In this document: positions 48,168-58,394 of the stretch, in pieces
Numbering within the stretch: position 1 is the first letter of the stretch
Layout of the letters: the number at the start of each line of letters is the position of its first letter
Source of the DNA: Synchiropus splendidus
Lineage: Eukaryota > Chordata > Actinopteri > Syngnathiformes > Callionymidae
Assembly: GCF_027744825.2 (NCBI RefSeq)
Contig: NC_071334.1
Location: forward strand, 3,188,937-3,252,936
Length of the DNA: 64,000 nt
Reading direction: 5' to 3'
Program-made: the position numbers and the translations under genes
The notes under the pieces: model-generated
What the model was told of the DNA's origin: nothing
The model's database searches: none
The model's input: only the letters and a program-made list of their open reading frames with translations

Positions 48168-49451
48168 ATGGCTGCACTGCTGCTGCTGCTGCTGCTCTGC
48201 TCCAACATCCAGGCTCAGATCATCACAGAAGCAGGGAGGAAACATCGCTTCCCCCTGGACGACACCGCTGACTTCTGCTCCGTCTCCAGATGGACCACTG
48301 AGGGGACGCAGCTCCTGTTCAACTCTTCAGCCTCCTATTATGAGATAGACCCTGTGAATGCTTCCCACTCGGGTCAGTACCAGGAGCAGTGCTGGACTCG
48401 GGGCAACATGACCCTGGACAGGAACTCCACGCTCCTCGTGTGTGACGACCAGAAGACGATACGTCATGAGACTGTGGTCCTGACTGCTGGAGAGACAGTG
48501 GAGCTGAGCTGTGACGGGGTGGGACCAAACCAGAGTGTTCAGTGGGCCTATTGGACATACCATGGATTAGTCTCAGTAGAGGACAGAACACCTCACGGGC
48601 ACCAACACCAGCTGCTGCAGAACAAAGCTTCCCTCCTGCTCACTGCTGACAGACCTGCTGATTACTTCATCACCTACTTCTGTCTGGAGAAGCAGCAGCT
48701 CAGGTGCCACCTTCACAGTCGTTTCCCTGTTCGAGTCTCAGTAGACTATATCCTGCACTGGGTGGGAGAGAGTCTGGAGCTGAACTGTTCTGATGGCAGC
48801 AGGGACCAAACACACAGGTGGAGGATGTTTAATTCACTGTGGTCTTGGAGATACAGTCTCAACTCCACTCTGATGTTTCCATCTCTGACACTGGGCCACT
48901 CAGGTATATACACCTGCTTCCTCAGTGATGCTGGTCGTGAGAGTTATTTCCTCTACGTGTGTCCTGAGCCTGAGCCTCCTGCTGTGCAGCTCTTCACTGA
49001 GGGGGAGGAGCTCACTCTCCACTGTGGGAACTGGAGTCAGACTGGTGGGGTTGACTGGTTCATGAGGTCCAACAGAACCGGAGGACAGGTCTCTTATGTT
49101 CAGGAGCATCATCGACCAGACAACGTACATCTCTCCGGCGGCAGCCTGGTGATGAGGAACGTCTCTCTGCAGGACAGTGGACAGGTCTGGTGTGTGGTGT
49201 TGAGACACATTCTCTGTGTGTTCAGGTCTGAGACCCTGCTGAAGCTGAGAGAGCCAGAGGAGGATCACCTCCTGCTGAGGTCCGTGCTGCTCAGTGCTGT
49301 GGTGCTGATGCTGATGCTGTGTGTGGGGGGGGTGGTGGGGGGGCTGGTGTGGAGGGGCAGGAGGAGAGAGCAGCTCCCAGCAGCTGTGGAGGAGATGGAG
49401 ATGTCCCAGCTGTCTCCAGAGTCAGACGCGCAGGAGGAGACTCCGGTCTGA
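48168..49451 (+). CDS. Intronless four-Ig-domain type I membrane receptor, copy 4
   Basis: 427 codons, identical in plan to copies 2 and 3: signal peptide 1-17, four Ig-like domains with Cys pairs, membrane helix at about 369-395, and a short tail without tyrosine motifs. It has Ile instead of Val at residue 18 (ATC for GTC) and the copy-3 version of the membrane segment. The poly(A) signal is at 49526-49531. It is the last copy in the window, followed by its downstream flank and a truncated block E. Confidence 0.88.
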   Translation: MAALLLLLLLCSNIQAQIITEAGRKHRFPLDDTADFCSVSRWTTEGTQLLFNSSASYYEIDPVNASHSGQYQEQCWTRGNMTLDRNSTLLVCDDQKTIRHETVVLTAGETVELSCDGVGPNQSVQWAYWTYHGLVSVEDRTPHGHQHQLLQNKASLLLTADRPADYFITYFCLEKQQLRCHLHSRFPVRVSVDYILHWVGESLELNCSDGSRDQTHRWRMFNSLWSWRYSLNSTLMFPSLTLGHSGIYTCFLSDAGRESYFLYVCPEPEPPAVQLFTEGEELTLHCGNWSQTGGVDWFMRSNRTGGQVSYVQEHHRPDNVHLSGGSLVMRNVSLQDSGQVWCVVLRHILCVFRSETLLKLREPEEDHLLLRSVLLSAVVLMLMLCVGGVVGGLVWRGRRREQLPAAVEEMEMSQLSPESDAQEETPV

Positions 49452-49525
49452 GCCGCCGCGATGCTTGTAAATAACCGCTGACCTTTGACCTCTCTGATGA
49501 GGAAAGTGTGCTCTTGATCAGCTTC

Positions 49526-49531
49526 AATAAA
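49526..49531 (+). terminator. Poly(A) signal AATAAA, receptor copy 4
   Basis: AATAAA 75 bases after the stop, as in the other copies. Confidence 0.75.
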
Positions 49532-50281
49532 CGTGACATGCTTCTGACACACTCTCTGTCTGTGTGACTCACTCACTCACACTCACACTCACACACGCGC
49601 ACGAGCTCCAGGAAACTCTCCGTCCAGTCGACGTGGGACGTGATCAACCCCAAACTTCACCGAGAGAATGACTTCATGAAAACAAGATCCGCGGGTCGGG
49701 CTGGATCCAGAACCGTCTCTGGTTCCAGTCCGGATTTTGAGGGAAAGGTCAGCCGTTTTGAAGGAGTCACGTGACTTCTGGGACGTGCTCAGAGGTCCGC
49801 CGGATCCGAGAAGGTCCAGGACCCAAACTTCACGCTTCCATGGCCTCACCTGGGACTCGCGCAGGTCCTCTTTAAACCGACAACAAGCGGTCGGTGTGTT
49901 TTGTTTTTGTTTGTGGAGGTGACGTGCAGTGGCGCTCGTGCACTGAAGGACTCCCGGGGCGAACATTTCACCAAATCATCATCAAAGTCTTAAAAACGTG
50001 GAAAGACTCTGTCGCTGAACATGATTGTCCAGCATCGACATGAAGTGCGGAAGGTCACAACAGGCCACAAAAGATCAGGTTGTTTCTCTGGTGGCTTTGA
50101 GGGTCAAAGGTGAGGGGTGCGACTCAGGTGACACGGGTGACCAGGAGCGTTTCCGTGGTGTCGGACACTCCTTCACCGCAGCGGTGACTTTCATCCAGCC
50201 CCGTGTTTAGCCAGGAATGCCTCCAACACGGCCGCTCCTCGGTTTGTTATGATTGAGTCCAAACAATGTGACACGGAGAAC

Positions 50282-50387
50282 ATGGCGTCGTTGCTTGAAG
50301 TAACTCCGGCCAGTCTTGTCTTCAACAGAGAGAGTTTAAAGCAGCTGGAGGCAGGATTGAAAATATTTGCTTTTGGCGGCGCCACAG
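50282..50387 (+). CDS. Candidate first exon of an unrecognised gene (block E, copy 2)
   Basis: This is a duplicate of 39402-39507 with two silent leucine codon differences and the same GTAAAT donor. Sequence downstream matches block E only as far as the LTR end at 51371. Confidence 0.4.
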
Positions 50388-50786
50388 GTAAATGAGTGTA
50401 ATTGCAGGCTGTCGTAACGCTGGGTCTCTGGTCCCGCCCCCCCATGGCGCCTTTGTTTATGAGCAGAGACCGTGACGAAACAGCGAAAAATGTAATCACA
50501 GAAAGTTATATACACAACACTCTCCAGCTAATACTTGCAAAGGCATTCGACATCAGAGACGGAGCTCCGTCATGCAGCCAGTGAGGAGAGGCAGGATCCA
50601 GCTGCAAGAGCGACGGAGCCAGATGATAAAACTGTAGTTTGACTGCTTGTTTCAGACTGAAGTAAAGGGGAAGGTTCTAACATTTACTGTCCATTTAGTT
50701 ATGAGACATAAATCAGTGAGATACAACGTCATCAGGGTCCTCCACGAGCAATGGACGTCGTTGTGATGTTTCTTAGGTGATTCTTC

Positions 50787-51371
50787 TGTCATGGCTCCGC
50801 TTCCAGGCTCCGAATCCTGGTTTTGGTTTTTTCCCCTCTGTTCCTTTGGCACACGGCTGGAGCCGATTAACCTCTAATGACTGGTCTACAAGAACACCTG
50901 GGCTCCAGCAACGTGTGCCAGACCGTATTGATCCCATTGTTTGTGCCCTGTGTTTGCCGGAAGTCCCTGTGATTATTCCTCTCGCTCCGGTGTTTTTTGG
51001 ACTCCTCGTTCCCTGTGGTAACTCCTGGTTCTCGTGTCTCTCCCTGTGTTCGGCTTCTCCTGTTCTGTTAGCTAGCTTTTGGATTTCTCTGTTTAACCCT
51101 GGTGCCCTGAGCTTAGTGTTTTGTTTCTCCCCAGTCTCCATGTGTTTCTTGTTCTCTTTTGTAGTTTATTCTCTGTTCATTGTATATTCAGTTTGTGCTT
51201 AGTTTCTCCCGGTTCGGTGACGCTTTCAGTTGTGATTCAGATGTTTGTTTAATTATTAAATATCTAATTTTGACTCCGTCCTGCCTCCAGTGCCTTTCAC
51301 CACTCGCACTTGGGTCTTGGTCACGTCCTCCTACGTGGCTTTAGCTCCCTCGTCCCTTCGTACTCGTGACA
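50787..51371 (+). repeat. LTR copy without nested hAT, right end at a duplication breakpoint
   Basis: Left flank TCTTC (50782-50786) is shared with the E1 copy. The LTR lacks the hAT element and about 30 bases near 51327. It ends CTCGTGACA at 51371, but the following bases are AAAACATG rather than TCTTC. The similarity of E1 and E2 ends exactly here. Confidence 0.75.
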
Positions 51372-52099
51372 AAAACATGAAGCATTAAATCATTTGAATT
51401 CAGACACAATTTAAGAAACCTCTTCAAGAAGGAAAAAAAAAAAAAAAAAAAAACAAACCTTGCTGAAGGTGCAGTCCGGCCAGCGGGTTACACACTTCTC
51501 AGGACGTTGAGGAAGGGAGAAGGAACCACAGAAGCAGCGGGATGCAACTGTCGGTTTATTTATTGTTGCTAGTGAGAAACAAGTTAGAATTTAACTAACT
51601 GTGTCCCTAATGATGCACGTCAAATTATTCTACAACAAATGCAGCAACTATTCTGTCAAAAGGACAACTGAAAAACATTTAATTCGATGAGACGTCGCAG
51701 TTTGGTGAATCTCTTGAGACTTTGCTATGTGAGATATTTACATACTGGCTGCTGGTAGCGGGACTCCGAGACAGAGAGCACTGCATTTACCAAAGTTTCC
51801 TTTCTGGACGTCGTTTTCAAAAGTTTCCGATTAAAGCAGCTATCGCAAGTTGCACCCGAATCCAAAATGGCGACAGGTCTGGTCGTTTCCGTCTCCGCAA
51901 AAACAACACCTGAGAAAGGCTGCTCATCTAGCTCAGTGAAATGGATGATCATTTGTTATCATTCCGAATGTCTCTCGGACCAGCGGGTGTTGCTAAGCGA
52001 CAGCTCCCCGTAAATCCGTTTACCATCTCAACTGTTCCAGCGATGTCGTAAGACTGCAGCTCATAGTAGCATATGCACCACTTTGGAGAACGGTGGGAA
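51372..52099. other. Unassigned region with a poly(A) run
   Basis: It contains about 22 A near 51431-51452 and only short overlapping reading frames. No feature was recognised. It marks the change from the duplicated blocks to the transposon-rich right end. Confidence 0.5.
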
Positions 52100-52410
52100 T
52101 CAAAGGGAATGTTTGTGAGAGTGCTCAGTTATCCGGGTCATCACGCAGCAAAGGTTTGAATCAGGTCAAGCGGACTCGGTAACAGTCTAACAAAAGGTTT
52201 CGCCTCCTATCCAGGAGGCTTCGTCTGGAGCTGGGCTGGAGTCCAGGCTTATATTAGGCCAGTTGAGGGCAAAGATGTTGATGCACAGGGGTGGAGCCAG
52301 TCCAGTGTGATGGGTGACAAGAGTCAGCTAATGTTAATGGGGATGGGTTTATGGGTCCCCCGCCCATTGGGGATGGGTATTGATGGGCCATGTAGCCCAG
52401 GTGGGGCTGT

Positions 52411-55280
52411 TCAGATGTTGATACCACACTGTCCCGGTGTGAAGGACCTGTCCATGCCGAGGTCAGTGGCTAAATCTGCCTGGGGAGGGTGTTCAGGACA
52501 GCATTGGATGAGGATGAAAGATGGTGTCTCAGACCTCCACCTCTGTTTAGAGAAGGTTTTTCCTCTTTCAAACCACCGGTCTTCTTTTGCCAAAATGTGG
52601 ACATTGCTGTCTTCAAAAGAGTGTTTCATGTCCTCTAGATGTAAATGGACTGCTGAGTCTTGTCCAGAGGAGTTGGCTCTCCTGTGTTGGGCCATTCTTT
52701 TGTGGAGAGGTTGTTTAGTTTCTCCAGTGTAAAGGTCTGGGCACTCGTGGCTGCACTGGACTGCATAAACCACATTGCTCCTTTTGTGGTGAGGCGTTTT
52801 GTCCTTGGGATGGACGAGTTTCTGTCTTAAGGTGTTGCAAGGTTTGAACTGAACCCGGACTTCATGTTTGCTAAAGATTCTTCGGAGTTTCTCAAAGACC
52901 CGGGCCACGTAATAACAATACCGTTACGGCGCTGGACATTGCTTTCCTTGTTCTTTCCTTGTTCTGATTGTGTTCCCTTTGATGTTTTGGGGATCCACAT
53001 TTTTGAAGGGCATTTCTGATGTGAATCTGCTCCTTCTCTCTCCCCCTAGCTGAGCTGGGGATGTTTTGGGCTCGATGTCTCAATGTTCTGCTCACTCCAA
53101 GTTTTTGTTCTAGTGGGTGGTGAGAGTCAAACTGGAGGTATTGGTTGGTGTGTGTTGGTGTCCTGTACGCTTCGATGCTGAGGCTCCTGTCTGCTTCAAT
53201 GTTAACAGCACAGTCCAGAAAAGGTAGCCGGTTGTTTTCCACATCTTCTCCGGTGAATTTGATGTGTCCATCCACCAAGTTGATGTGTTGTGTGAAGGGT
53301 TCCACTTCTTCCTTTTTGATTAGGACCCAGGTGTCATCAACATATCTGAACCAACAGCTGGGTGGCGTGCCCTTGGATGAAGCCAAAGCAGTGTCCTCAA
53401 CTTCTTCTATGTACAGGTTCGCAACTATGTTGACACCGGGGAGCCCATTGCAAAACCTTGTTTTTGTCTGTAAAAGGATCCATTGTATTGGAAGTAGGTG
53501 GTGGTGAGGCAAATGTCCAACAATTCACATATGTTCTCTGGTGACAGACTGGTTTTGTCAGGTGGACTGAGATCGTGGCTGAGTTTCCTTCTGACCGCGG
53601 CGACCGCTTTGTTGCTGGGGATACATGTGAAAAGCGACGTGACATCATATGACACCATGGTCTCATCCACATCTAGTTTAGTTCCCTGTATTTTTTGTGC
53701 AAAGTCTGTTGAATTGATGATGTGGTGGGTGTTGTGACCTACCAGCGGTGCCAAGAGTGAGGCTAGATGTTTGGCAGTGTTGTATGTCACAGAGTTAATG
53801 CTGCTGACAGTAGGTCTTAAAGGCGCTCCTGCCTTGTGGACCTTAGGGAGACCATAAATGCGCGGGATGTCTTCCCCTGGCTATAAGCGGTAGTAAAGGA
53901 AACGGTCCAACGATTTGGACTTCTCAAGCCTTTGCCGACAGTCCATCCCCATCTTCTTGTATGAGTTGGTGGGATCCCTTTTTAAGGGTTCGCATGTGTC
54001 GTTTAACAGGCTTTCCATCTGACTGTGATAGTTGTGTTCATAACCGCCGTGCATCTGCCTCTGTCTGCTGGTCGGATAGTGACATTGCTGTCCTTCTGAA
54101 GTGCTGTCACAGCCTGTTTTTCTTCCCTTGTTAGATTGGATGGAGGGATTTGTGCGTTGCTCAGTGCTGCTGATATTTTAACCCGTATTTCTTCAGCCTC
54201 AGAGTCTGACATTTTGCATATGGCAGTTTCTGTGGCAGTTATGAGCTCAACTACGGGTATGCGTTCTGGAGCAACTGCAAAGTTCAGGCCTTTGGACAGC
54301 ACATCCATCTCAACCTTGGTCACGGTGTCATGACTCCGCTTCCTGGCTCAGTGTCCCTGAGCCATGTTTTGCGTTTCTCCCTGTTCCTTTGGCACACGGC
54401 TGGAGCCGATTAACTACTGATCACCTGTGCATTAGAGCACCTGGGCTCCAGCACCGTGTGCGAGATTGTTGTTCTTTGTTTCTATGTTCCTGGTGATGTG
54501 TCCTCTGTTTCCTGTGATTTTGGACTCCTTAATCCCCGTAGTAGCTCCTGGTTCTCGTGTCTCTCCCTCTCTGTTCGGCTTCTTGTGCTGTGTGCTAGCT
54601 AGCTCATTTAACTCCTGGTTCTCATTGTTTCGGTCTCTCATGCTAGCTAGCTCATTTAGCTCCCTGGTTTCTTTTATGATTCTCCGTTCATTGTGTTTTA
54701 GTCAGTTTCCAGATTTGTGTTTGTTTGTTTCTCCTGGTTCGGTGACGCTTTCTGTTTGGACTTTTTACTCGTGCTTTTGGACTTCTACTAGTTTTAGTTT
54801 TTCCGTTTGCACTCTCAGGATTTGTTTTTTTGTTTCTCCCGGTTCGGTGACGCTTTCAGTTGTGTTTTATTGTTAATTATTAAAATATTTCTAATTTTGC
54901 TCCTGCCCCGCTGTGGCTTTCACCACTTGCGTTTGGGTCCAGTCTCCACGTCCTCTATACGTGGCTCCTGCTCCTACTTCCCTTGACTCGTTACACACGG
55001 TCCTGTCTGACATGTTTCTGACCCAACTGCTGTGTTCAGTGGGTGAAATGGTGGAGGCATTCTGCCGGTGGGTTGTGGTCTCAGGTGGGAAGGACCTGTT
55101 GCGGGACATCAGGAGGAGGGATTTCCTTTGTCTGCTTTTGCCCTTGGTGTGTTGTATGAGGCTGATTCGTTTGATAAAGGTTTCAGCCTCTTCCAAAAAG
55201 GGATGAAAGTGTCCCATGTGTTCTGTTAATTTCAACATTGAGAGTGTCAGTGATGAAATTAATCTGTCTTCTTCTTTCAT
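52411..55280 (-). pseudogene. PLE polyprotein: reverse transcriptase plus GIY-YIG endonuclease
   Basis: Reading 5' to 3' on the minus strand, an N-terminal part (55280-54996) ends at WVRNMSDRT and continues after the nested LTR with VEMDVLSKGLNFA. RT motifs are IYGLPKVHKAG, YDVTSLFTCIP, the GFAMGSPVS box and the catalytic YVDDTW. The C terminus has the GIY-YIG signature NVVYAVQCSHECPDLYTGET (with Thr in place of the usual Ile) and the H..R spacing RMAQHRR. Lesions are a one-base frameshift near 54030, a TAG at 53881-53883 within YRL-PGEDIPR, a one-base loss after GSPVS near 53430, a frame change near 52910 and another after WFERG near 52555. It is inactive. Confidence 0.85.
54326..54995 (+). 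repeat. Solo LTR nested in the Penelope-like element (670 bp)
   Basis: It starts TGTCATGACTCC and ends CTCGTTACA, flanked by 5-bp direct repeats CACGG (54321-54325 and 54996-55000). It belongs to the same LTR family as 39907-41250 and 50787-51371 but is more diverged. Removing it and one CACGG restores continuity of the PLE reading frame. Confidence 0.85.
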
Positions 55281-55330
55281 TGAGGAGTTGGTTTTAGGCT
55301 CTGTGTCCTTGGACAGTGGTTCCTACTCGT

Positions 55331-55635
55331 AGACTGACTGGAAAAATACTCATCGGAGGTTGAACCTGAGGTGGTTTCTGTAGTTTGCAAGGTTCTCGCT
55401 TCTCGTAGCCAAAAACCACATTGACAATATTCAGATACAAATTCAATCAGATCTGAACAAACCGGTCAATTTGACCTTTGGAAAGGTGGTGGGGACTCTA
55501 CACTATAGACCACTTACTTGAGAGGAGACTATATAAAGCTTGTGTCAACGTCTGGAAATGCATTCATCATGGAACACCAGAGAGATAAGCCGCCTCTGCA
55601 GACCGAGTCCTAAACAGACACGCTGCTTCATGTAG
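55331..55635. other. Unassigned spacer
   Basis: No gene or repeat was recognised in these 300 bases. Confidence 0.5.
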
Positions 55636-55640
55636 GCTTC

Positions 55641-55805
55641 AGAGACGAGCCGCACAGATTTGTACAATATTATGACAAACAGGTGGGAGGAGATCTGCCG
55701 GGTTTCTACCGTGCTCCGGTGTTGGACGAACGAGGCATCGCTTCCCTCTTCTCAAAAATGTTTCGTTCTGTGTCACCTCTGTTGATGAGAGTGTGGGACG
55801 CACAA
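55641..55805 (+). pseudogene. Polinton small capsid-associated protein fragment
   Basis: In plus frame the stretch reads HRFVQYYDKQVGGDLPGFYR, then RGIASLFSKMFRSVSPLLMR. The pattern (R/F)Y.YY..Q.GG followed by RGIGS.F..LFR...PLL is the one I know from the short adenoviral pX-like protein of fish Polintons. The usual glycine-rich link is shortened, and the frame degrades after LLMR into a TTA/ATT run. Confidence 0.55.
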
Positions 55806-55950
55806 GTATTGGCACCCCTCAATTATTATTATTATTTTATAACGTTTTGTATAATTTTTGTAAAATGAACTTTGGATACATGCACAGATTCGCGAATAGG
55901 CGCAGACATTTAGTCAGGCATGTCAAGGACGGCTGAAGGCTGCTCGGTTG

Positions 55951-56320
55951 GGTAGGTAGGTAGCTTTATTGTCAAATATGCTCCAGTGCAAGACATATAG
56001 CATGGATGAAATATCTGTTCTCTCAGACCTGGACACATGACATCCAAATCACAGACAACATGAAGATCACAGACAGGAACAAATGAATAATTTCATAAAT
56101 ACACAGCAGGATACATGCAACAAAAATCATCGTCACGTCAGTCCATCAGTCCATCAACCACCAGGGGGAGCACCGAGCTCATGGCAGCATGGCAACATCC
56201 TCTGCCCTAAACCCTCGCATCGGCTGAGGAAAAACTCATTAGCGAGGATGAACCTGCAGACGAGTGACGTGTGACTGTGTTGCAGGAACTTCAATAAAGG
56301 AAAAACCCTACACATGTTTG
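55951..56320 (-). repeat. Possible 3' end of a non-LTR retrotransposon
   Basis: Read on the minus strand, the segment ends with GACAATAAAGCTACC followed by repeated CTAC units. A simple-repeat tail right after AATAAA is usual for fish LINE and SINE 3' ends. It contains no reading frame, so the family is not assigned. Confidence 0.35.
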
Positions 56321-56617
56321 GACATTGATTCGTTGTCCTAATGAAATGTGTAACAAGAAGTATAGCGATAGCCAAACCCCATCTCAAATCAGCGGTGGGT
56401 GACGTAGCCTCGGCTATGTTCAGTTGTACCGTGAGAGGGCTGAGCGATCGACAGAGACAGGACGGATCAGGAGGAATAGCCGTCTTATCACGAAGGACGT
56501 GTAACACAGAGGTCAGTTGACAGAAGCAGACAAGCCAAGAGGAAGTCCAGAGGGAGCTCTGATATATTTTAAAATCTTGGAGAGTAACATGGCTCGCCCA
56601 CACTCGAAATCCGCTGA

Positions 56618-56878
56618 ATGCACATGAGCAGAACTGGATTTATTCACACTGCCAATGACACAACTTTCCATCGAGCAACTTTCTTTGACTCATTTGGACT
56701 ATGGCCCTACTTTTCTCATTACCCTGAAAATATTTTGAAGTTTCTCGAGAAACATTCACGAGACATCAAGTACCACAAGGGTCAACTACAGCACCCTCTA
56801 TCGTTTGTATGCAGTCATCATTGCGTCTTCTATCTCTGTCATCGTGCTGGAGGGTCTTTCGAAAACGACCCTATGTGA
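56618..56878 (+). pseudogene. Polinton adenain-like cysteine protease fragment
   Basis: The C-terminal half of a C5-type (adenovirus-like) protease is recognisable. FFDSFGLWP supplies the acidic catalytic position. FLEKHSRDIKYHKGQLQHPL follows, including the oxyanion Gln. VCSHHCVFYLCHRA supplies the catalytic Cys, although the Gly normally after it is Ser. The N-terminal His-Trp part cannot be read upstream. The frame stops at 56878. In Polintons this enzyme matures capsid proteins. This copy is truncated and should be inactive. Confidence 0.65.
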
Positions 56879-57123
56879 AAAGACATCAACAATGTCTCAA
56901 AAGATGTGTAAACTGTCTGTGGAAACAGCAAAACGGTTCTCTTCTGTATTTAAAAGACTATTGTAATGTGTGACTGATCTTATTTTGTCTGGGACAAAAG
57001 ACAATATTTGTGTACAAGACAACCATAACACGAGACGTGCGACGCTGGGGTGTTATTTTAAGGTCCTTCGGGAAGAGAGACCCTCTCTCAGCTGTGCTTT
57101 TCTGTCGCAAGATAGCATCCGAT

Positions 57124-57637
57124 TTAAGTCTCTGATATTGAGCCCTCGCTTCTGGATTGAAGAGCAGTGTAAGAGGGATGTTTAGTTTTAATAAAGTGAC
57201 AAGAAACTCCCTCAGGTGATGAAGAACTTGTTTCCTTATCCGGTAGGGAAAGGTACTTGAATATATCAATCACGTGAGAACCTTTTACAGCATTTCCTGA
57301 ATATATAAATTCACCATTCATATTCCAACCATCGCCATTTTTGGATAACTTCTGGATAATATATTCAGCATGTCTTCGAGCTTTTGACGCAAGGCTATTG
57401 AGAACATTCTTACCCAAGTCCTCTGTTCCAGGCGTGGTGTTTAGAACGCTTTCACCACGACCGGTCGTGATGCTCATTGACTGTGTCTTGCTGTGAAGTC
57501 AGACTTACTCTCCTTTGGTCTCTCTGCTCCTGTTCAGTAAAGGTTAAATATCTGTGCAGTAGAGCATCGCACTTTTTAATCTTCTCATACAAGTTTAACT
57601 GAGAACCATTTAGAATGTGCCTCATCTTCTCATTCAA
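57124..57637 (-). pseudogene. Polinton-type protein of unknown role, frameshifted
   Basis: Two overlapping minus-strand frames give one continuous protein trace. MNEKMRHILNGSQLNLYEKI with a following RYLTF runs into, after a frameshift near 57460, the stretch LASKARRHAEYIIQKLSKNG with GWNMNGEFIYSGNAVKGS. The arrangement (short helical DEMNEKM..IL start, then WN..GE..I.G....GS.I.D) resembles an uncharacterised protein commonly found in fish Polintons. The link to the other two Polinton traces by position supports this, but no function can be given. Confidence 0.5.
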
Positions 57638-58394
57638 TTCATCTCCAGCAGTTTCACGGATGTCGGAGGTTGGATGTGATAACCGATTAATTTGGGATGG
57701 TTAATCTTCATAGCGGACAGATGTGGAGTACAACCTGCTTCTCTCGACGATTCGATGAAGCGCACAACGTTCGTGCAGTGACGCATGTGGGCAGGAAATG
57801 ACATCATGAAAACGATCTCTGGAAGGGAATCGGGACGAAGAAGGGAATAGGGCAGCGACAAAGACCACATCAGGCAGTTCATCAGATAGTTCAGAAGCAA
57901 CTGCGCGGCGCCTGGCTCTGTTCTCCAGGTTCTCTTTGGTGGTGATGACGTCGGAGACATTCTGGACACATCAACTTCCCACAATGCATTGCGCACGGAT
58001 CATGTCACTGTCCATGACCGGCTCGAATCAAATACGCCCTTACAAGCCTCCAAAGAAGTCGTCATCCATAGCACACCGATCGATGCCGATCATTGCTGTC
58101 AAGAGGCGGACCACTGGGTTGTCCACTCATCGAGTCCTTCTGGATGACGTCATCCCAAAACCCATTGAATGGAACGGGCCATATACATTTATCGCTCTGA
58201 TTTTGGGACACATAGACCCTCCTGCGAGACAAGACGGCAACTTACCATGTAATGGTCAAGTGTCTGATGCACGACAGCATCATTATTTATTTTCTTTCAA
58301 TGTTCTTTTTCTTGAATTTTCACTGATGAAAAAATTATACACATGACAAAAATATGAAATAAAAGTAAAATGAAAAAAAGAATTTATTTGTTTA

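Larger units (their letters stand above)
52100..55330 (-). mobile_element. Penelope-like element (PLE) with GIY-YIG endonuclease, decayed
   Basis: On the minus strand the element reads an N-terminal region, a Penelope-type reverse transcriptase and a GIY-YIG domain. It carries a nested solo LTR at 54326-54995. The outer limits are approximate: I see no clear terminal repeats, and the left limit is placed where PLE-like sequence (around 52110-52260, upstream-type GC-rich text) fades. Confidence 0.8.
55636..58350. mobile_element. Degraded Maverick/Polinton remnants
   Basis: Three protein traces of Maverick/Polinton elements occur within 2 kb: a small capsid-associated protein (about 55641-55800, plus), an adenain-type cysteine protease (56618-56878, plus), and a minus-strand protein trace (57637-57124). 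No B-type polymerase, integrase, packaging ATPase or major capsid sequence is seen, and no long terminal inverted repeats. It is an old, rearranged fragment. Confidence 0.6.
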
